NCBI GenBank assembly: GCA_036476315.1 | Contig: JAZGBI010000058.1 | Location: 1 to 38,969 of the forward strand | DNA: 38,969 bases | Reading direction: 5' to 3' | Source of the DNA: Candidatus Neomarinimicrobiota bacterium | GTDB taxonomy: Bacteria > Fidelibacterota > Marinisomatia > Marinisomatales > S15-B10 | Part shown: positions 30,976 to 38,969 of the stretch, piece after piece | Position numbering within the stretch: position 1 is the stretch's first letter | How the letters are laid out: each line of letters starts with the position of its first letter | The notes under the pieces: generated by a model | What the model was told of the DNA's origin: nothing | The model's database searches: none | Seen by the model: the letters and a program-made list of their open reading frames with translations, nothing else | Position numbers and translations under genes: made by a program

Positions 30976-32340
30976 ATGAGGGGGTTGACACCTCACGAGC
31001 AAAGAGTATTTGAGTTAGTTAGAAGATACCCGGAAATCATCGGGAATAGAGGTGCCAGAGCGGAGATAGCGGGTGAAAATGGTATGAGTGAGAAAACTCT
31101 GAGGAATCGTATTGCCGATCTGAAACGGTATGGACTCGTCTCCGATACGGGCTTGCTCGGCAGCACATTTCCTTTGAGCGGGACAAAGGGCGACATTCCG
31201 GTAATTGGATACATCAAATACCTGTTGGAGCGATGGGTCACGGTCGCTCTCGTGGCGGGTTCAGTTTCCATTTTCGTCGCATTCGTCAGTCTTGTTATGC
31301 CCAAGACTTTCAGAGCCACGGCCGTGATTATGCCCTCTGAAATTGAGGAGAACTCTCCTTTTTTCAGTGCCCTCCAGGGGCTCTCAATTCCGGGATTGAA
31401 TATCGCCGGAAATGCCACGGACAGCAATCGACTTCTGGCGATTCTGGCGAGTCGAACGGTTGGCGAGAAAATTGTCAAGAAATTCGATCTCGTGAGAGTT
31501 TACGATGTTGAAACGCTGGAGGAAGCTTTGCTGGTCCTCGATAATAATCTTCATTTCAGTCTCCAGGACGAAGGTACCATAAGAATAGATGTGGACGCCA
31601 AGACGCCCTGGCTCTCCAGCCAGGAGTCTGACAGTATGGCAAGAGTTCTAACCACTGATCTGGCGAACTCCATGGTCCAGGAAGTTGATTTTGTGAATAA
31701 GGAGCTGAATTCGTCAACTGCTCGTCTACAACGTGACTTCATTGAACGACGCCTTGAGCAAAACGCAGAAGATCTGGCGAGAGCTGAGGAGAATCTTAAG
31801 GCATTCCAGGAATTCCATGGAACAATTCAACTTCCAGCTCAGACAGAGGCAACCATCACACTGGCGGCCGAGCTCAGTGCCCGGATCATGGCCAATGAGG
31901 TGGCTTATGAAGCCCTCAAGTCTCTTCGAAATCCAGACAGTCCAGAGATCAAGCGCGTAGAGTTTGAGATTGCTGCTGCCGAGCGGAAATTGGCCGAGAT
32001 CGAAAAAGGTCTCAAAGATGAATCGCGTATTTCTGGGGGACTTTTCCCTGTTCTTTCTGACGTTCCTGACCTTGGCATGCGACTGGCTAGATTGGAAAGA
32101 GAACTTGAAGTGCAGACCCAACTCTATACCTTTCTGGTGCAGCAATATGAACAAGCAAGAATTCAGGAGACGCGAGACACTCCTACAATTCAGGTTCTGG
32201 ATTGGGCCAAGGTGCCGGAAAAGAAGTACAAACCCCAACGCGCCTTAATGGTGTTCATCTCTTCTGTTCTGGCCACGGTCTTCTGTGTTGTAGGGCTATT
32301 GTTTTGGGAGAAATGGAAAGAGTTTGAATCCACAACATGA
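30976..32340 (+). CDS. Wzz-like chain-length/co-polymerase protein with N-terminal winged-helix domain
   Basis: 454 residues. Residues 3-58 look like a winged helix: Leu-Thr-Pro-x-Glu-x-Arg, then Ile-Ala-x-x-x-Gly-Met-Ser-Glu-Lys-Thr-Leu-Arg-Asn-Arg-Ile as turn and recognition helix, ending Leu-Lys-Arg-Tyr-Gly-Leu-Val. After a linker comes membrane helix 1 (about 88-108), a Wzz-type start Met-Pro-Lys-Thr-Phe-Arg-Ala-Thr-Ala, a long coiled-coil periplasmic region (about 230-350), the Pro-x-x-Pro-x-x-Pro-Gln-Arg-like approach (Pro-Glu-Lys-Lys-Tyr-Lys-Pro-Gln-Arg) and helix 2 (about 422-443). No tyrosine-kinase domain is attached. Wzz proteins set chain length with Wzy; both termini are cytoplasmic, so the HTH would face the DNA. 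The fusion is unusual. Confidence 0.85.
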   Translation: MRGLTPHEQRVFELVRRYPEIIGNRGARAEIAGENGMSEKTLRNRIADLKRYGLVSDTGLLGSTFPLSGTKGDIPVIGYIKYLLERWVTVALVAGSVSIFVAFVSLVMPKTFRATAVIMPSEIEENSPFFSALQGLSIPGLNIAGNATDSNRLLAILASRTVGEKIVKKFDLVRVYDVETLEEALLVLDNNLHFSLQDEGTIRIDVDAKTPWLSSQESDSMARVLTTDLANSMVQEVDFVNKELNSSTARLQRDFIERRLEQNAEDLARAEENLKAFQEFHGTIQLPAQTEATITLAAELSARIMANEVAYEALKSLRNPDSPEIKRVEFEIAAAERKLAEIEKGLKDESRISGGLFPVLSDVPDLGMRLARLERELEVQTQLYTFLVQQYEQARIQETRDTPTIQVLDWAKVPEKKYKPQRALMVFISSVLATVFCVVGLLFWEKWKEFESTT

Positions 32341-32448
32341 TCATGTGGCTCTCTACTCTGCAAACTTTTCGCTGAATAATCTCCTAAATCAAAATCCCTT
32401 CTACCATCCACCCTATTTATCAGGTACTGAATCTTCCTGAGGATTATC

Positions 32449-33945
32449 TTGAGTAAGGGACAACAAGGGTTTAGCCTGGAAAGAAATCCCAGGCTCTCTC
32501 CTAAGGGATTCAGTGCGAATGTCCATAGAAGAAAATCACTTGATGCGGTTTTCATTCTTACCCTTCCCTTTCTCTTCCTTCTGTTTCTGACCCTTGACGA
32601 ACCTGTTCGACATCTGGCGTGCGTCCTGACTGCTGCTATTTTCTTCTATGAGCTAATTACCTATGACTATGCCGAACTCTACGGTTTGTCTGGTCTCAAG
32701 GTAATCTCTTTTCCTTCGCTTGCTTTCGTTTCCTTTACCGTCATGATCGCAATACCCAGCATCTTCGTTGTTCTGAATGAGTCATCTGATCATGCCTACA
32801 CTTTTTTCTATGCCGTCAACTCCTTCTATCTTTTCTTTCCTTTCGGCTTGCTTCTTGCCAACTATTTTTTTCGAGTGGATCTGGATCGGCTTGCCATTCT
32901 AAGAAGGCAAAACTTTGTGAGACCCGTGAATGCAAATAGGATATTCTATATTCTTTGGATTCTGCTTGGATTGTGCCTCCTAATAATGGGCGCGTACATC
33001 CTCCGCATAGAAAAGATTCCCCTGCTTGAACTCATCAGGCATCCTGGTGAAAGGATGAGATTGGCACTGCTGCGTGAGGAATCGATGAAACTCCTGGAAA
33101 TCCCATGGCTCGAACATTATTTGTACTCATGGCTTAGGACGACTCTATTTGCTGTTGGGATTATTGCAAGCTTGTTCATGGCCGTTGTTGCCAAAGAAAT
33201 GAGGTTCAAGGTTTTGTTTGTTCTATTTCTCTTGTTCGGTTTGTTTAATAATTCCCTCACCATAACGAAAGCCCATGCGGCCTTTCTTATTCTCTCAATA
33301 GCCCTCTTCTACTTCCTTAAGAAGGGGGGGAAGATTTCGTTGCGTCTATTCCTGGGATCGGCATTTGGCGTGTTCTCATTCCCATACCTGATAGTGAAGT
33401 TCAAACATGAAGTTGTATTCGACTTTTTTAGAATACTATACATTCTTTGGCTCAGGATTTTCTACGTGCCAGCATGGGTTTTGTACAAGTACTTTGAGGT
33501 TTTCCCGAACTATCACGATTTTTTAGGTGGCAGAACTTCTCATCTCTATTCTTGGTTTCATAATGAAGGAAGTTTTCCCGTCGCCAACTACGTATTCCAG
33601 TATTTTAGCCCGACTGGTATCTCGAGTGGCAGTGCAAGTGCAAACTATCTCAGTTTTTTTTGGGCCGATTTCGGCTGGACTGGACTGATTCTATCATCGC
33701 TTGTGGTGGGTGTGATCACTCATTATTCCTACTGGATACTTTTACGTGCTTGCTGCTGGTTCAAGGATGTGGTTTATGTGACGACTGTCACGGTTCTTTC
33801 TATGTCGTTCTCTTTCTTTTTTGCCGGTGCGAACTTCCCCATCATAGTAGTAAGTCACGGGATAATTCTGTTCCTGATTGCGTTCTGGACCATTGAAGCA
33901 CTTCGGAAACGATATGAAATTTCACAACCAGCGGGGAATCTGTAA
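32449..33945 (+). CDS. Wzy-like polysaccharide polymerase
   Basis: A 498-residue integral membrane protein with roughly 11-13 hydrophobic segments and a large hydrophilic loop around 340-410 (Gly-Gly-Arg-Thr-Ser-His-Leu-Tyr-Ser-Trp, Ser-Ala-Ser-Ala-Asn-Tyr-Leu-Ser-Phe-Phe-Trp-Ala-Asp-Phe-Gly-Trp). This loop, and the Trp-Ala-Asp-Phe-Gly-Trp-Thr-Gly-Leu block after it, resemble oligosaccharide repeat-unit polymerases. Such proteins are poorly conserved, so the call rests on topology plus position beside wzz and wzx. The TTG start has GAGGA upstream. A T8 run at 33654-33661 lies in the loop's coding sequence. Confidence 0.75.
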   Translation: MSKGQQGFSLERNPRLSPKGFSANVHRRKSLDAVFILTLPFLFLLFLTLDEPVRHLACVLTAAIFFYELITYDYAELYGLSGLKVISFPSLAFVSFTVMIAIPSIFVVLNESSDHAYTFFYAVNSFYLFFPFGLLLANYFFRVDLDRLAILRRQNFVRPVNANRIFYILWILLGLCLLIMGAYILRIEKIPLLELIRHPGERMRLALLREESMKLLEIPWLEHYLYSWLRTTLFAVGIIASLFMAVVAKEMRFKVLFVLFLLFGLFNNSLTITKAHAAFLILSIALFYFLKKGGKISLRLFLGSAFGVFSFPYLIVKFKHEVVFDFFRILYILWLRIFYVPAWVLYKYFEVFPNYHDFLGGRTSHLYSWFHNEGSFPVANYVFQYFSPTGISSGSASANYLSFFWADFGWTGLILSSLVVGVITHYSYWILLRACCWFKDVVYVTTVTVLSMSFSFFFAGANFPIIVVSHGIILFLIAFWTIEALRKRYEISQPAGNL

Positions 33946-33964
33946 GAGGTTGGAGTTGGTAGTT

Positions 33965-34108
33965 ATGGAACTGCTGGGCATTGTTCTGTTCCAGGACCAC
34001 AACGACTTCGGCCAAGAGTCAGAAGTGTCCGCCCTAGCGAGACTCCCAGTAATTTCCATCATGTACGTTCAATCTGATCTCAGTGCAACCGGATCTAACC
34101 ATGCGTAG
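33965..34108 (+). CDS. Uncertain 47-codon ORF between polymerase and flippase
   Basis: An ATG preceded by GGAG (9 bases) opens a 47-codon frame that ends by overlapping the flippase start in ATGCGTAG. It fills most of the 155-base gap. The peptide (starting Met-Glu-Leu-Leu-Gly-Ile-Val-Leu-Phe) has no domain I recognise and one weakly hydrophobic stretch. It could be a coupling leader, a remnant of a lost gene, or chance. Confidence 0.25.
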   Translation: MELLGIVLFQDHNDFGQESEVSALARLPVISIMYVQSDLSATGSNHA

Positions 34109-35546
34109 TCTACTTTTTAGAGAAATGAGTTTAGAGAAGGACTTGATACTGACTATCATCACTGCATTAGTATCGGTTCTCGGAATCTTCCTTTTGAATG
34201 GATACGTCGCCCGTCTTCACGGTTTAGAAACCCTCGGTGAGTATCTTCTGGTGAGGCGGACAAGCTATGCGATTGTTGGCCTCCTCCTTTTGGGAATGAA
34301 CATTGGACTTCCACGCTTCATTGCCAGGGATCCCAAAGGGAGATTTGGCAACAGCGCCGTTGTGACTTTTGCCATTTTTACTATCCCCGCAATTGGCTTA
34401 CTATTTTTCCTGTTCCGCGCCAATGCCGTTCCGGGATTTATCCCTGAACACGCTGGGCCGTATGCTATATTTATAACAGGTGTTTGTTGTCAAGCTCTCA
34501 CATATGGCCTATATAGGGGTCATCTAAACATGCTTGGTGCCAGCATCCTCCGGTTATTGGGATCTATTCTTGTCCCAATTTCCGTTTTTCTTGTTGTTCG
34601 CGAAATCCCTGTTATCCTAAGCAGTATTGGATTAGCTGTTTTCCTTTTGTCAATGGGTTCTTTTTACCTGAGGAATGATGGGTTGATTTCCATGAATGTC
34701 GAATGGCATGAAACAAAGAGATTATGGCGGTACGGATTTGAAAGGATTCCAAGCTTCGTATCCCAGTTTTTTCTGCTTGCGGGAGTTCCCCTATTACTCG
34801 CTTATTACATACCCTATAGCGAACTCGCATATGTCAATTCGAGCATCAGTCTGGTGAGAATGTTTCTGTTGGTGGTAGGACCTCTGGGGGTAGTTCTTCT
34901 GCCCAGGATATCAAGAGCATTAGCGGAAGGGCGCCGTGAGGAGGTCACCCGAGGCGTGGAACTTCTGGTTACCGGAGCCCTCTTCTTCGGGACGGTTACC
35001 GCCATTTCCCTCAGCCTGTCTGGACCTGCAATCCTCAAATTGTGGCTAGGATCTGTCTCGACGGAAGGGGCAAAAACAGTGACGGTCATCCTTCTTGCTC
35101 TCCCCTTCTACGCGATAGTCGGAATCCTCCGGAATCCGATCGATGCGGTATCTGTCCGAGGCTACAATTCGATAATCTTTTCCGTTTCCGCCTCTCTGTT
35201 ATTGATATCCTTTTTCCTTATGAAACATCTAGGAGTTCAACCGATAGAAGCTGGTATTTATGCCTTTTTGGTGGGGTACATTTCGGCAGGTATCCTGTCC
35301 CTTTTCACCGTAAATCGGTTGTTTAAAGTGCAACCCTTCAAGTCGCAAATGATCCGGGATCTAGCCCTGGGGTCTTTCGGTGTGTTTACAGTTGATTTTG
35401 TTCTCGGGAAAACGGTTGCCTCGGAGTCGCTTCATATGATTCTCTTCTTCCTTCTGATCATCTCGGCAGGTCTTGTTTTTCTTTGGAAATCATCGCAGGA
35501 TTGGGTAGTAATGGTGAGACAGCGCGTGTTCATTGGTATGCTCTAA
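34101..35546 (+). CDS. Wzx-like polysaccharide flippase (MOP superfamily)
   Basis: A 481-residue membrane protein with about 12-14 hydrophobic helices. The start, about 10-45 (Leu-Ile-Leu-Thr-Ile-Ile-Thr-Ala-Leu-Val-Ser with Gly-x-x-Leu-Leu-Asn-Gly-Tyr-Val-Ala-Arg then Leu-Gly-Glu-Tyr-Leu-Leu), is the pattern of the polysaccharide transporter branch of the MOP family. The mid-protein Arg-Tyr-Gly-Phe-Glu-Arg-Ile-Pro-Ser-Phe and the later Gly-Pro-Leu-Gly-Val-Val-Leu-Leu-Pro-Arg-Ile-Ser-Arg match too. It should flip lipid-linked repeat units to the periplasm for Wzy. ATG 34101 has GGA seven bases upstream; ATG 34125 is an alternative. Confidence 0.85.
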   Translation: MRSLLFREMSLEKDLILTIITALVSVLGIFLLNGYVARLHGLETLGEYLLVRRTSYAIVGLLLLGMNIGLPRFIARDPKGRFGNSAVVTFAIFTIPAIGLLFFLFRANAVPGFIPEHAGPYAIFITGVCCQALTYGLYRGHLNMLGASILRLLGSILVPISVFLVVREIPVILSSIGLAVFLLSMGSFYLRNDGLISMNVEWHETKRLWRYGFERIPSFVSQFFLLAGVPLLLAYYIPYSELAYVNSSISLVRMFLLVVGPLGVVLLPRISRALAEGRREEVTRGVELLVTGALFFGTVTAISLSLSGPAILKLWLGSVSTEGAKTVTVILLALPFYAIVGILRNPIDAVSVRGYNSIIFSVSASLLLISFFLMKHLGVQPIEAGIYAFLVGYISAGILSLFTVNRLFKVQPFKSQMIRDLALGSFGVFTVDFVLGKTVASESLHMILFFLLIISAGLVFLWKSSQDWVVMVRQRVFIGML

Positions 35547-35625
35547 CCCCGCGTTTCCGTTTCGTATGGGATTAACATAAAATGAAGGTCTAAATTTTCC
35601 TTCCAATCTGAAGAAATCGGCGGCT

Positions 35626-36552
35626 GTGGTTCCAGAGAAGAGAAACCCGAACATTGTGTATATCATGGGGCGAGGTCATAGCGGAACTACGCTATTAAAC
35701 GCTGTGTTAGGCAATGCCGACCCCATTGAGAGTGTGGGAGAGCTCCTCAGCGGCATGAATAGGCTTGAAGAAATGTGCAGTTGCGGAAAAACTGTCAATG
35801 AGTGTTCGTTCTGGTCAAATGTCAGAAATGCCAGCCTGAAAGATTTGGAAAATATGACATGGGAAGCGTGTGCAAGAATTTCTCTCCACTACGGTCATAT
35901 TTTCCGTCTTCCAGCCATAATGTTCCGGTGGATTCCTCCCCATCTTCTTCGCGCTTACGTTCGGGTTACGAGATCAATTTTCCGGGCTATCAGTGATGTA
36001 AGCGGGAAACAATTCGTGGTAGATTCATCTAAGGAATTCACAAGGGCCATGTTCCTGGCCTCCCGTTTTCCTGAAGCCAGAATCATCCATCTCGTCCGCA
36101 ATGGCGAACAGGTTCTGGCTTCGCGATACTGGCGTTTGAAAAACCGCGAGGGGTTCAGAATCCTGAGAAAGCAGGTTCCGGCGAGTAGATTTCTCGGTCT
36201 CTATTTGGTTCTCGACAGTATCAACTGGGTTTTAGGTAACCTCGTGGGTGAGGCGATACGGTATGTGACTTCAACCCGGGTCTTACGTGTCAAATATGAG
36301 GATTTTTGCGAATACCCGGAAGAGGTGCTGACGAGAATCTCTCGCTTTTTGAAGGTCGATTTGAGTTCCATCATAGAGAAACTGGGCCGGGGGGAGGGAT
36401 TCGCCTTTGGACATACTATTGCAGGGAACCGCATTAGATTTCAATCTGAGATTGTCTTGAATCCCCATCATCCCATGAGAGAGGTACCGAAACGCTATGG
36501 GCTTATGTTTAGAATCATTGCCGCTCCTCTCATCTGGCTCTACGGGTATTGA
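35626..36552 (+). CDS. Sulfotransferase family protein (first copy)
   Basis: Likely transfers sulfate from PAPS to a polysaccharide hydroxyl. The 308-residue protein has the 5'-phosphosulfate-binding loop Gly-Arg-Gly-His-Ser-Gly-Thr-Thr-Leu-Leu near residue 14-23. The 3'-phosphate-binding strand is Ile-Ile-His-Leu-Val-Arg-Asn-Gly-Glu-Gln-Val-Leu-Ala-Ser near 152-165. A Cys-x-Cys-Gly-Lys-x3-Asn-Glu-Cys-x-Phe-Trp insert after the first loop is typical of one bacterial subgroup. Lys-Tyr-Glu-Asp-Phe and Pro-Glu-Glu-Val-Leu lie in the C-terminal half. The GTG start puts the PAPS loop at the expected distance. It is unlike the second copy outside the two motifs, so it is probably not a recent duplicate. 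The acceptor is unknown. Confidence 0.85.
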   Translation: MVPEKRNPNIVYIMGRGHSGTTLLNAVLGNADPIESVGELLSGMNRLEEMCSCGKTVNECSFWSNVRNASLKDLENMTWEACARISLHYGHIFRLPAIMFRWIPPHLLRAYVRVTRSIFRAISDVSGKQFVVDSSKEFTRAMFLASRFPEARIIHLVRNGEQVLASRYWRLKNREGFRILRKQVPASRFLGLYLVLDSINWVLGNLVGEAIRYVTSTRVLRVKYEDFCEYPEEVLTRISRFLKVDLSSIIEKLGRGEGFAFGHTIAGNRIRFQSEIVLNPHHPMREVPKRYGLMFRIIAAPLIWLYGY

Positions 36553-36595
36553 ATATAGCGGTGGCCCTGACTAAATAGGCTAGTCCTTTGAAAAT

Positions 36596-37810
36596 GTGGA
36601 AATCCTGCGAGTAGTGAGCCGCATTACATCCGCCATCTACATCCTGCCAAAAAGCAATTACTTCACTGAGGGGGGGAGAGGTCGTGTTACCCATGCGATA
36701 GGTGTTGCAAATGGTCTTTTTAGGAATGGGTTACATGTTACGGTTGTATCAGGACCAGGGCTTGCTCGATTCAGATCTCAACTGGAAAAGGGTGTTGAAT
36801 TGGTGGAGATACCAAAGTCCTGCAGAAAGAAGGCGTTTCTCTGGGAGCCAAGTTGGCAGCTGCGCCTGTTGCTCCACATGAAGAGCTTATTGAGGCGGGA
36901 CAAGGATCCCGTCATCATAACGAGGTACGGTCCTAGCAGCATGTTCCTTCAGTTTCTTCTGGCTAAGGGTCTGTTGGCACGACGTCTTGTTACAGCAGAG
37001 GTGAACAGTCTGGCCTTTCATCATTTTCGGCGCTTACCCCCATATGCAAGACGTCTCATGCTGAGGACAGAGAGTCGGTTTCTAGCTTTGTTTGATGAAA
37101 TTCACGTTGTATCAAAACAGCTGGAAGAAGACATTTTGAGCACCGGCATAACAAAACCCGTGATCGTTGTTCCCAACGCTTCCGATGTTAAGAGAGGCTT
37201 TATTCACCAAGGAAACCTTAAGACCTGGCCATTGCGATTGATCTATCTGGGTCAATATCACAGTTATTACGATTTCCGCTTTTTTCTTACTGCTTTTTGC
37301 ACAATGGCGGAGAGTCAAGATAACGCTGAACTCCATTTTTGGGGGAACGGGCACCTCCGCAAGGAGATTTCGGTCACGAAAAACCTTGAGTCCCGGATCG
37401 TCTTCCACGGACCGTATAGACTGCAGGATCTTGAAGGGCAATTCAACAGGGCCAGTGATGTTTTCATACTTCCTTCCAAACCGGGGAGTCGAGCAGAAAT
37501 CACCTCCCCGATCAAACTGTTTGAATATATGTCGCTCGGCATCCCTGTCGTGGCGGCGGATCTTGGACAGGTTTCCGAAATACTTCAGGACCGCGTGACC
37601 GGATATTTGTACGATCCATTGGACGTCAGATCTCTTCAAGAGCTCTTGTGGCATATCGTGAAAAATCCTAAAGAAAGAGTTTCCGTAGGAAAACGTGCAA
37701 GGAAAGAACTTGAATCGTCACATACCTGGGAAAAGAGAATGGAATTCCTCATAGATGAGCTGAATCGGCTGAGACGCAGACATGTGCATTTCGCAGGATC
37801 GAGGCGATGA
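36596..37810 (+). CDS. Glycosyltransferase family 4-type protein
   Basis: A 404-residue GT-B enzyme, probably adding a sugar to the lipid-linked repeat unit. The N-terminal half has Gly-Gly-Arg-Gly-Arg-Val-Thr-His-Ala-Ile-Gly-Val-Ala (about 27-39), the acceptor-side loop. The C-terminal half has Leu-Ile-Tyr-Leu-Gly-Gln and the donor-binding block Ser-Pro-Ile-Lys-Leu-Phe-Glu-Tyr-Met-Ser-Leu-Gly-Ile-Pro-Val-Val-Ala, then Glu-Ile-Leu and Gly-Tyr-Leu-Tyr-Asp-Pro. The Glu of the usual E-x7-E motif is within the Phe-Glu-Tyr segment. The GTG start is weakly supported. It overlaps the following sulfotransferase in ATGA, so modification of the sugar it adds is plausible but not shown. Confidence 0.88.
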   Translation: MEILRVVSRITSAIYILPKSNYFTEGGRGRVTHAIGVANGLFRNGLHVTVVSGPGLARFRSQLEKGVELVEIPKSCRKKAFLWEPSWQLRLLLHMKSLLRRDKDPVIITRYGPSSMFLQFLLAKGLLARRLVTAEVNSLAFHHFRRLPPYARRLMLRTESRFLALFDEIHVVSKQLEEDILSTGITKPVIVVPNASDVKRGFIHQGNLKTWPLRLIYLGQYHSYYDFRFFLTAFCTMAESQDNAELHFWGNGHLRKEISVTKNLESRIVFHGPYRLQDLEGQFNRASDVFILPSKPGSRAEITSPIKLFEYMSLGIPVVAADLGQVSEILQDRVTGYLYDPLDVRSLQELLWHIVKNPKERVSVGKRARKELESSHTWEKRMEFLIDELNRLRRRHVHFAGSRR

Positions 37811-38739
37811 TTTTTGTTGTCGGGGTAGGTAGATCCGGGACCACCCTGTTGCAGGCGATGCTCAACGCTCACTCGAGAGTTGCGTTTATTCCGGAGATCA
37901 ATTTTGTTCGCCGTTTTCTGGCGACAAACAAACTCGAGAAGACGATGAAGAAAAAGGGTCGGGATGGGTTGCTTCAGCTTCTCTATCGCGACCGATGGAT
38001 AAGGAGATTAGATCTTGATCTCACCCAGGTTCTCCCTGATTTCGAGGACAAAAAGGAAGGAATTTCTCTCCGGACCTATCAGTCTCTAGTCGACGCCTAT
38101 CGGAAGCGGACAAAGAAGGAGAAGATTGGAGATAAGGACCCGCGAAGCGTGGAATATCTGCCGTTGTTGAAGACCCATTTCCCCAATGCAACGGTGATAC
38201 ATATCGTCCGTGACCCGAGAGATGTACTCGTCTCCAAGTTCAAGGCAGCGTGGTCCAAGAACAAATCTATTTTCCGCCACGTTCTGGTGAACAAATTCCA
38301 GTTATGGATGGCTCACAAACACGCCGATGTTTTTGGCGATCGATTTCTGGAGGTGAATTACGAGGAGCTGGTTTCAAAGCCGGAAGAAGTATTGGAGAGG
38401 ATCTGTTTGAGCCTGGGGATCGAATTTGAGGAGAGCATGTTGATGTATCACGAATCGGCGGAAAATCTAGTGACGGATGAGGAACTGCAATGGAAAAGGG
38501 AAATCCTCGGTCCCCTGAAGCCGGCGAATGTTGGGAAATGGAAGAAGGAATTAACGAACTGGCAAGTCGCGCTAGTGGAAGAAAATGTGGATCTTGCGTT
38601 TCGACATTATGGATATTCCAGAAGCTATCCGGCGATAAGCGGAATCCAATCGTTGAGTCTAAAATTCACCACCATGACAGTAAGTGTCTTGGTCAAAACG
38701 CTGTATACGGGAAAATGTTATCTCCGGAAATTGTACTAG
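37807..38739 (+). CDS. Sulfotransferase family protein (second copy)
   Basis: A 310-residue PAPS-dependent sulfotransferase-like protein. The 5'-phosphosulfate loop Val-Gly-Val-Gly-Arg-Ser-Gly-Thr-Thr-Leu-Leu starts at residue 5. The 3'-phosphate motif Val-Ile-His-Ile-Val-Arg-Asp-Pro-Arg-Asp-Val-Leu-Val-Ser lies near 135-148. Asn-Tyr-Glu-Glu-Leu-Val-x-x-Pro-Glu-Glu-Val-Leu and a late Asn-Val-Gly-Lys-Trp-Lys complete the Sulfotransfer_3-like pattern. The ATG overlaps the glycosyltransferase stop. The last 25 bases overlap the next gene. Confidence 0.9.
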   Translation: MIFVVGVGRSGTTLLQAMLNAHSRVAFIPEINFVRRFLATNKLEKTMKKKGRDGLLQLLYRDRWIRRLDLDLTQVLPDFEDKKEGISLRTYQSLVDAYRKRTKKEKIGDKDPRSVEYLPLLKTHFPNATVIHIVRDPRDVLVSKFKAAWSKNKSIFRHVLVNKFQLWMAHKHADVFGDRFLEVNYEELVSKPEEVLERICLSLGIEFEESMLMYHESAENLVTDEELQWKREILGPLKPANVGKWKKELTNWQVALVEENVDLAFRHYGYSRSYPAISGIQSLSLKFTTMTVSVLVKTLYTGKCYLRKLY

Positions 38740-38969
38740 AACACTATTCGGTCCATTTTGTTTACGTCAACGGTGACGCCCTATTCTCCCGGAACAATCA
38801 CCTCTATCACTACCATCAGCGAACGGGGGAAATCTCGAAACTCTTGAGTCTTGATTACCGTTATCGTTTGGAGCATATCGTGCAGCACCCCTATCTTATC
38901 AGATTATTCCGACTTGGGATCACCCACACCCTTGGGCTGTCTGATAGGTCATTATTGATCTTTTTTAAT
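38715..38969 (+). CDS. Partial gene running off the right edge
   Basis: From an ATG inside the end of the second sulfotransferase gene, 85 codons stay open to the last base of the window. GGGA lies four bases upstream of the ATG, and the 25-base overlap fits the coupled style of the cluster. The peptide has a regular alternation (Val-His-Phe-Val-Tyr-Val-Asn-Gly-Asp-Ala-Leu-Phe-Ser-Arg-Asn, then His-Leu-Tyr-His-Tyr) that looks like the opening blade of a beta-propeller. Such proteins occur near glycan genes, but this domain guess is weak. The C terminus is outside the window. Confidence 0.6.
   Translation, partial: MLSPEIVLEHYSVHFVYVNGDALFSRNNHLYHYHQRTGEISKLLSLDYRYRLEHIVQHPYLIRLFRLGITHTLGLSDRSLLIFFN

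Noticed and set aside
32335-32346. 12-bp palindrome ACATGATCATGT at the end of the Wzz-like gene
   Set aside because: It is short and spans the stop codon; a palindrome of this size is expected by chance in a window of this length.

Overview
The window reads as a contiguous piece of a Gram-negative chromosome with roughly balanced GC and very dense gene packing. An outer-membrane barrel, MltB- and MltG-type lytic transglycosylases and a Wza-like export protein point to two membranes. A DUF3098 protein (a family best known from Bacteroidetes), the YbbR/TsaD neighbourhood and the frequent GTG/TTG starts suggest the FCB superphylum, possibly a Marinimicrobia-like lineage. That placement is inference; no rRNA is present to fix it. 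I saw no tRNA, rRNA, CRISPR array, insertion sequence or phage gene.

Layout. (1) 1-202: a composite non-coding repeat made of two degenerate heptanucleotide arrays around a pair of small twin hairpins. (2) 205-3810: a DUF3098 membrane protein (minus), then mltG and a UvrD/PcrA helicase overlapping at a TTGA junction. (3) 3847-7340: an iron block with a Fur-family regulator preceded by a palindrome, feoB, a small Cys-rich protein, and a DtxR-type regulator carrying a FeoA-like C-terminal domain. (4) 7485-9248: an MltB-like transglycosylase and a pirin, followed by 377 bases of hairpin-rich non-coding DNA. (5) 9626-12547, minus strand: a SAM methyltransferase, archease and the RNA ligase RtcB. 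(6) 12804-15173: an ECF-type S component next to a large outer-membrane barrel. (7) 15305-26703: eleven same-strand, mostly overlapping genes behind a good sigma70-like promoter: NlpC/P60 peptidase, HNH nuclease, trpS, scpA, scpB, rluB, cmk, rpsA, ybbR-like, tsaD and a VWA-like membrane protein. (8) 26920 to the right edge: a cell-surface polysaccharide cluster with ugd, rmlC-like and rmlB sugar-nucleotide genes, a Wza-like export protein, a Wzz-like chain-length protein, Wzy-like polymerase, Wzx-like flippase, two sulfotransferases, a GT4 glycosyltransferase and the start of another gene cut by the window edge.

How it fits together. The last block looks like a Wzx/Wzy-dependent pathway making a uronic-acid-containing polysaccharide that is probably sulfated. 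The most unusual observation lies inside it. The Wzz-like protein has a winged-helix DNA-binding-like domain fused ahead of its first membrane segment. Just upstream is a 31-codon reading frame with its own ribosome binding site, and it aligns without gaps to the first 28 residues of that same domain at 14 identities. This looks like a membrane-tethered regulator/co-polymerase preceded by a duplicated micro-ORF, and it is the best candidate in the window for something undescribed.
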